Of a DNA stretch of 10,276 bases, positions 6,994-10,276 are shown piece after piece (position 1 is the first letter of the stretch; each line of letters starts with the position of its first letter). Source of the DNA: CAZPUI01 sp964415525 (GTDB lineage Bacteria > Acidobacteriota > Holophagae > Holophagales > Holophagaceae); assembly GCA_964415525.1 (NCBI GenBank), contig CAYQAS010000135.1, forward strand, positions 1 through 10,276, in the 5' to 3' direction. The position numbers and the translations under genes are program-made. The notes beneath the pieces are model-generated. The model did no database searches, was not told the origin of the DNA, and saw only the letters and a list, made by a program, of their open reading frames with translations.

Positions 6994-7015
6994 GGCCTTC
7001 CCTACCAGGGAGGCC
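6994..7015 (+). promoter_or_regulatory. Leader hairpin just upstream of the operon's Shine-Dalgarno
   Basis: GGCCTTCCCT (6994-7003) pairs with AGGGAGGCC (7007-7015) through a 3-nt ACC loop, giving 9 base pairs with one bulged T. The stem ends 5 nt before AAAGGAG (7021-7027), so it could affect ribosome access or mRNA stability. No known riboswitch consensus was recognised in the 135-nt leader. Confidence 0.4.
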
Positions 7016-7033
7016 CTTCCAAAGGAGCATCCG

Positions 7034-7405
7034 ATGGCACGCATCCTCATCGTGGACGACGACCCCGACATCGTCGAAGCTAGCCAGCTCTTCCTGGAGC
7101 GTGAGGGACACGAGACCGACGTGGCCTACAATCGCCCAGATGGGCTGGCCAAAGTCGCGAGCTTCAACCCGGAATTGCTCATCCTCGACGTGATGATGGA
7201 ACAACCGGATGACGGTTTCCTCATGGCCCAGGAACTGCGGCGGAAAGGCAATCGCCTGCCGATCCTCATGCTTACGAGCGTGGCCAGCGCCAGCGGCTTG
7301 GCCTTTGGCCAGGACGACGAGATGGTGCCTGTGGACGCCTTCGTGCCCAAACCCGTTGAACCCGCCACCCTCGTGCAGACGGTGGCCCGACTGCTGGCGC
7401 GGTAG
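7034..7405 (+). CDS. Receiver-only (CheY-like) response regulator, 123 aa
   Basis: A single receiver domain with no output domain. The key residues are all present: the acidic pocket D8-D9-D10 (VDDD), phospho-acceptor D52 (ILDVMM), T81 (MLTS) and K106 (VPKPVEP). The stretch between T81 and K106 (SGLAFGQDDEMVPVDAF) is rich in acid residues and about three residues longer than in CheY. The start has a strong AAAGGAG site 6 nt upstream. It is the first gene of the hydrogenase operon, with 10 bp to hydC, so co-transcription is nearly sure. Without a DNA-binding domain it must act through protein contacts or as a phospho-relay step. No cognate kinase lies in the operon part that is visible; the soluble kinase at 3630-4694 is a candidate only by nearness. 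Confidence 0.93.
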   Translation: MARILIVDDDPDIVEASQLFLEREGHETDVAYNRPDGLAKVASFNPELLILDVMMEQPDDGFLMAQELRRKGNRLPILMLTSVASASGLAFGQDDEMVPVDAFVPKPVEPATLVQTVARLLAR

Positions 7406-7415
7406 GGAGGCATCC

Positions 7416-7937
7416 ATGCTCATGACCGATCGCGACCGTCTCGCCCAGGAGATCAAGACCCTGGCCGAACAGCACGGGCACAGCCGCTCCGCCCTCGTGC
7501 CCATGCTTCAAGAAGTGAAGCGCAAGCACCAGCGCATCTTTAGCCATGCCATGCAGCTCATCGCACACGAGTTGGGCATCCACCCGGTGGAGGTCCACAG
7601 CGTGGCCTCCTTCTACGCCTTCTTGGGCGACCAGCCCCAGGGCAAGTTCGTCATTCGCCTGTGCCGCACCATCTCCTGCGACATGCAGGGCAAGAGCCGC
7701 GTGCAGCGCCAGCTCGAAAATGATCTGGGCATCCCGTTCGGCAAGACGACGTCCGATGGCAAATTCACCCTGGAATGGGCGAGCTGCATGGGCATGTGTG
7801 ACCAGGGCCCTGCGCTTCTGGTGAACGACAAGGTCTACACCCGCGTCACCGCCGAGAAGGTCCACGACCTGCTCGAGGAGTGCCGAAGGGTCTTCGGCGT
7901 CCATGCCACGGAAAGGAAGGAGGTTCAGCTCGTATGA
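7416..7937 (+). CDS. hydC: NuoE-like [2Fe-2S] subunit of [FeFe] hydrogenase (HydC), 173 aa
   Basis: A thioredoxin-fold [2Fe-2S] protein of the NuoE/HydC family that partners the flavin subunit in NAD(H)-linked hydrogenases. An N-terminal helical bundle (about 5-70, with LGIHPVEVHSVASFYAF typical of the family) is followed by the cluster domain with ligands C83 and C88 (LCRTISC) and C124 and C128 (CMGMC), that is C-x4-C and C-x3-C. The length is normal for NuoE (about 160-175). The start at 7416 has GGGAGG 5 nt upstream; a second in-frame ATG at 7422 is a poorer fit. The stop overlaps the start of hydB (ATGA at 7934-7937), so the two are translationally coupled. It could belong to formate dehydrogenase or complex I, but the following HydA settles the hydrogenase assignment. 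Confidence 0.93.
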   Translation: MLMTDRDRLAQEIKTLAEQHGHSRSALVPMLQEVKRKHQRIFSHAMQLIAHELGIHPVEVHSVASFYAFLGDQPQGKFVIRLCRTISCDMQGKSRVQRQLENDLGIPFGKTTSDGKFTLEWASCMGMCDQGPALLVNDKVYTRVTAEKVHDLLEECRRVFGVHATERKEVQLV

Positions 7938-9109
7938 CTGCGCTCCCGACCTTCAGTCAGATGACGCCCGAAGCCGGCCTGAAAAGGGCGTTCGAGCTTT
8001 CCCGCCCTGACATCATCGCCGAGATCGGCGCCTCGGGCCTCAAGGGCCGCGGCGGCGCGGGCTTCCCCACCGGCACCAAGTGGAATTTCGCAGCCTCCGC
8101 CAAGGGCAGCCGGAAATACATCATCTGCAATGCGGATGAAGGTGAGCCCGGCACCTTCAAGGACAAGGTGATCCTGCTGGAACACACCGACATGGTGTTT
8201 GAAGGCATGACCGTCGCCGCCAAGGCCGTAGGCGCCAAGGAGGGCATCGTCTTCCTCCGCGGGGAGTACACCTACCTCAAGCCGCATCTCGAAGCCGTCC
8301 TCGAACGGCGCCGACAGCAGAACCTGCTTGGGGAGAACATCCTCGGACAGGGGCTGACGTTCGATATCCACGTGTTCCTCGGCGCGGGTGCCTACATCTG
8401 TGGCGAGGAAACCGCGCTGATCGAATGCCTGGAAGGCTTCCGTGGCGAACCTCGCAATCGCCCGCCCTTCCCTGTGAACACGGGATATCTCGACCGCCCG
8501 AGCGTCGTCAACAATGTGGAAACCCTGGCCTGGGCGGCCTGCATCCTCCAGAAGGGTTCCGACTGGTTCAAGGCGACAGGCACCGCGAAGAGCACCGGCA
8601 TCAAAATCTTCTCCGTCAGCGGCGACTGCACCCGCCCCGGTGTCTACGAGTTCCCACTCGGAATCACCATCGCGGATCTGCTCAAGGAAATCGGCGGAGA
8701 GAACGCCAAAGCCGTGCAGATCGGCGGCGCCTCCGGAACCCTGGTCCCCGCATCGGACTTCAACCGCACCATCGCCTACGAAGATGTGGCCACGGGCGGG
8801 AGCGTCATCGTCTTCGGACCCCAGCGCGACATGCTCGATGTGCTCCACAACTTCTTGGATTTCTTCGTCGACGAGTCCTGCGGACAGTGCACGCCCTGCC
8901 GGCTCGGCAACGCCAAGCTCTTGGAGGGCGTGGAGCTCCTGCGCCGCGGCAAGTGTTCCATGAGTTACCTCAAGGAGCTCGTGAGCCTCGGAGAATCCAT
9001 GCAGATCACCTCCAAGTGCGGCCTCGGTCAGAGCAGTCCCAACGCCTTCATCTGCGTCGTGAACCATTTCCGCGACGAGATCATGGGCCGCACCTGCAGC
9101 CACGCGTGA
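7934..9109 (+). CDS. hydB: NuoF-like NAD(H)/FMN subunit of [FeFe] hydrogenase (HydB), short form, 391 aa
   Basis: The diaphorase subunit: it binds FMN and NAD(H) and passes electrons by a [4Fe-4S] cluster. The nucleotide loop GRGGAGFPTGTKW is at 38-50, CNADEGEPGTFKDK at 65-78, the family segment GAYICGEETALIE at 152-164, and the cluster ligands are C316, C319, C322 (ESCGQCTPCR) and C362 (SKCGLGQ). It is much shorter than bifurcating HydB proteins (around 600 residues). The N-terminal thioredoxin-like [2Fe-2S] domain is absent, and the chain stops at GRTCSHA, where the 2x[4Fe-4S] tail would begin. It is also a little shorter than NuoF of complex I. The start overlaps hydC; hydA follows after 14 bp. 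This is a natural end rather than a frameshift, because the hydA Shine-Dalgarno begins directly behind the stop codon. Confidence 0.92.
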   Translation: MTALPTFSQMTPEAGLKRAFELSRPDIIAEIGASGLKGRGGAGFPTGTKWNFAASAKGSRKYIICNADEGEPGTFKDKVILLEHTDMVFEGMTVAAKAVGAKEGIVFLRGEYTYLKPHLEAVLERRRQQNLLGENILGQGLTFDIHVFLGAGAYICGEETALIECLEGFRGEPRNRPPFPVNTGYLDRPSVVNNVETLAWAACILQKGSDWFKATGTAKSTGIKIFSVSGDCTRPGVYEFPLGITIADLLKEIGGENAKAVQIGGASGTLVPASDFNRTIAYEDVATGGSVIVFGPQRDMLDVLHNFLDFFVDESCGQCTPCRLGNAKLLEGVELLRRGKCSMSYLKELVSLGESMQITSKCGLGQSSPNAFICVVNHFRDEIMGRTCSHA

Positions 9110-9110
9110 G

Positions 9111-9117
9111 GGAGGGA
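9111..9117 (+). promoter_or_regulatory. Ribosome binding site setting the hydA start
   Basis: GGAGGGA lies directly against an ATG at 9118 but 6 nt before the in-frame ATG at 9124. Ribosome spacing favours 9124; use of 9118 would add only Met-Thr. Confidence 0.65.
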
Positions 9118-9123
9118 ATGACC

Positions 9124-10276
9124 ATGACAACCGCCACAGAAGAAACCCGCCGCGCCCCCGTTAGCCAGCAGTCCCAGACCATGACGCGGCCCTCCGACCC
9201 CAGCGCCATCGGCGGCAGGGTCAGCGTGACCATCAACGGCATCGAGACCAAGGTGCCTCTGGGCACCACCATCCTCGACGCCGCCGCCGCCATGGGCGTC
9301 CACATTCCCACCCTTTGCCACCATCCTGACCTCTGCGTGGCCGGCGTCTGCCGGGTGTGCGTGGTGGAAGTGGAAGGCCAGCGCAACCTCCAGGCCGCCT
9401 GCGCCTTTCCAATCAGCGCCCCCATCAAGGTGAAGACCCACACTGAGAAGGTCCGCCGAGCCCGGCGGCATGTGATCGACCTTCTTCTCAGCGAACACTA
9501 CGGCGAGTGCTACACCTGCGGCCGCAACAACAACTGCGAGCTGCAGAAGCTGGCCAAGGACAACGGCGTGGACTTCTTCCGCTTCGGTCGTCCGGAAACG
9601 AAGCGCTGGGATATCGACCGCTCCAGCTACTCCGTGGTGCGGGACAACGACAAGTGCATCATGTGCCGACGCTGTGTCCGCACCTGCATTGACCTGCAGG
9701 AAGTCGGCACCATCGAAGTGCTGGGCCGCTCGGACAAGAGCCACATCGGCACCTTCCTCGAAAAACCTCTGGGGGATGTCGTCTGCATCAACTGCGGGCA
9801 GTGCATCAACCGCTGCCCCACAGGCGCCCTGCGCGCCAACGACCAGACGGACGAGGTCTGGGCCGCAATTGACGATCCCAAGAAGCACGTTGTGATCCAG
9901 ACCGCACCCAGCCCCCGCGCGGCCATCGGCGAATGCTTCGGGAAGCCTGCCGGCGTGCCCCTCACCTTCGAGTTGAATACCGCCTTGAAGATGTGCGGGT
10001 TCGACCGGATCTTCGATACGAACTTCACCGCGGACCTGACGATCCTGGAGGAAGGCACAGAGCTCCTGCTTCGCCTGAAGAATGCCCTGCTCACCCGTGA
10101 ATCCGCGGTCTTCCCGCAGTTCACGAGCTGCAGTCCGGGCTGGGTGAAGTACCTTGAACACTTCTATCCCGAGTACATCCCCAACCTCAGCACGGCGAAG
10201 AGCCCGCAGCAGATGTTCGGGTCGATCATCAAGACCTACTACGCCGACACGCACGGCATCGACCCCAAGGACATCG
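9124..10276 (+). CDS. hydA: [FeFe] hydrogenase catalytic subunit HydA (NuoG-like N-terminus), cut by window end after 384 codons
   Basis: The catalytic subunit, reducing protons or oxidising H2 at the H-cluster. After a polar 30-residue extension, domains in order are: a NuoG-type [2Fe-2S] ferredoxin domain with C65, C76, C79 and C93 (CVAGVCRVC); a His-Cys [4Fe-4S] domain with H125, C129, C132 and C138; two [4Fe-4S] sites with C178/C181/C184/C188 and C221/C224/C227/C231; then the start of the H-domain with QTAPSPRAAIGE (259-270) and the L1 motif TSCSPGW (334-340). L1 has serine at 337, where most enzymes have the second cysteine of TSCCP. The L2 (MPCxxK) and L3 (ExMxC) motifs lie beyond the window; full-length relatives are about 580-640 residues. 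A role as complex I NuoG is excluded by the H-domain. The enzyme is cytosolic (no Tat signal) and needs the HydEFG maturases, which are not seen here. Confidence 0.95.
   Translation, partial: MTTATEETRRAPVSQQSQTMTRPSDPSAIGGRVSVTINGIETKVPLGTTILDAAAAMGVHIPTLCHHPDLCVAGVCRVCVVEVEGQRNLQAACAFPISAPIKVKTHTEKVRRARRHVIDLLLSEHYGECYTCGRNNNCELQKLAKDNGVDFFRFGRPETKRWDIDRSSYSVVRDNDKCIMCRRCVRTCIDLQEVGTIEVLGRSDKSHIGTFLEKPLGDVVCINCGQCINRCPTGALRANDQTDEVWAAIDDPKKHVVIQTAPSPRAAIGECFGKPAGVPLTFELNTALKMCGFDRIFDTNFTADLTILEEGTELLLRLKNALLTRESAVFPQFTSCSPGWVKYLEHFYPEYIPNLSTAKSPQQMFGSIIKTYYADTHGIDPKDI

Larger units (their letters stand above)
6646..7033. other. Divergent control region without genes, 388 bp
   Basis: No credible coding frame lies here, and it is clearly more AT-rich than the flanking genes, notably at 6680-6860. 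It holds a C8 run (6665-6672), a small palindrome (6784-6796), a 10-bp spaced direct repeat (6831-6847), a candidate promoter (6864-6892), and a leader hairpin (6994-7015) followed by a strong Shine-Dalgarno (AAAGGAG, 7021-7027). The layout suggests that expression of the hydrogenase operon is controlled from this segment. Confidence 0.7.

Noticed and set aside
7925..9130. A 401-aa open frame opposite hydB, and a 408-aa one opposite hydA (9028-10254)
   Set aside because: Shadow frames of unmistakable NuoF-like and HydA coding sequence; no family marks.
7416..10276. Complex I genes nuoE-nuoF-nuoG
   Set aside because: The third protein has the H-domain with TSCSPGW and two extra [4Fe-4S] sites; NuoG lacks these, and no other nuo genes are next to it.
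1..10276. CRISPR arrays, tRNA/rRNA genes, insertion sequences, prophage genes
   Set aside because: No regularly spaced repeats, no tRNA cloverleaf, no transposase or integrase frames and no terminal inverted repeats were seen.

Overview
The window is a 10.3 kb piece of GC-rich bacterial chromosome with tightly packed genes, short overlaps of the ATGA type and clear Shine-Dalgarno sites. The gene style and mix (strict anaerobe or fermenter functions, [FeFe] hydrogenase, carbamate kinase, HEAT-repeat signalling protein) would fit an Acidobacteriota lineage such as Holophagae/Geothrix. That placement is an inference; no marker gene here proves it.

Layout. (1) 1-59, minus strand: the first 19 codons of a carbamate kinase. 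(2) 338-4694, plus strand: a small adrenodoxin-type [2Fe-2S] ferredoxin, then an HD-domain phosphohydrolase, a 775-residue HEAT-repeat protein and a soluble histidine kinase. The last three are joined by 4-nt start/stop overlaps, so they are almost certainly co-transcribed and translationally coupled. (3) 4702-6645, minus strand, convergent with the kinase: a DUF2652 cyclase-like protein and an MFS transporter. Between them lies a short stretch that reads, in a third frame, like the C-terminal tail of a PP2C/SpoIIE phosphatase. (4) 6646-7033: a 388-bp gene-free, comparatively AT-rich divergent control region with a candidate promoter, direct repeats, a small palindrome and a leader hairpin. 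(5) 7034 to the right edge, plus strand: a receiver-only response regulator followed by the three subunits of an NAD(H)-linked [FeFe] hydrogenase, HydC (NuoE-like), HydB (NuoF-like) and HydA (NuoG-like N-terminus plus H-cluster domain). HydA is cut by the window end inside its catalytic domain.

How it works together. HydB should exchange electrons with NAD(H) through FMN, HydC adds a [2Fe-2S] centre, and HydA carries the electrons through a chain of Fe-S clusters to the H-cluster, where protons and H2 interconvert. HydB is unusually short: it lacks both the thioredoxin-like N-terminal domain and the C-terminal 2x[4Fe-4S] domain of the long bifurcating HydB type. This raises the question whether the enzyme is an electron-bifurcating hydrogenase or a simpler NADH-dependent one. 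The lone receiver at the head of the operon suggests phospho-relay control or a protein-protein role. The orphan soluble histidine kinase 2.3 kb upstream is a possible but unproven partner.

Most notable points: the receiver-headed hydrogenase operon, the minimal HydB, the TSCSP (not TSCCP) H-cluster motif, the HD-HEAT-kinase coupled operon and the orphan phosphatase tail.
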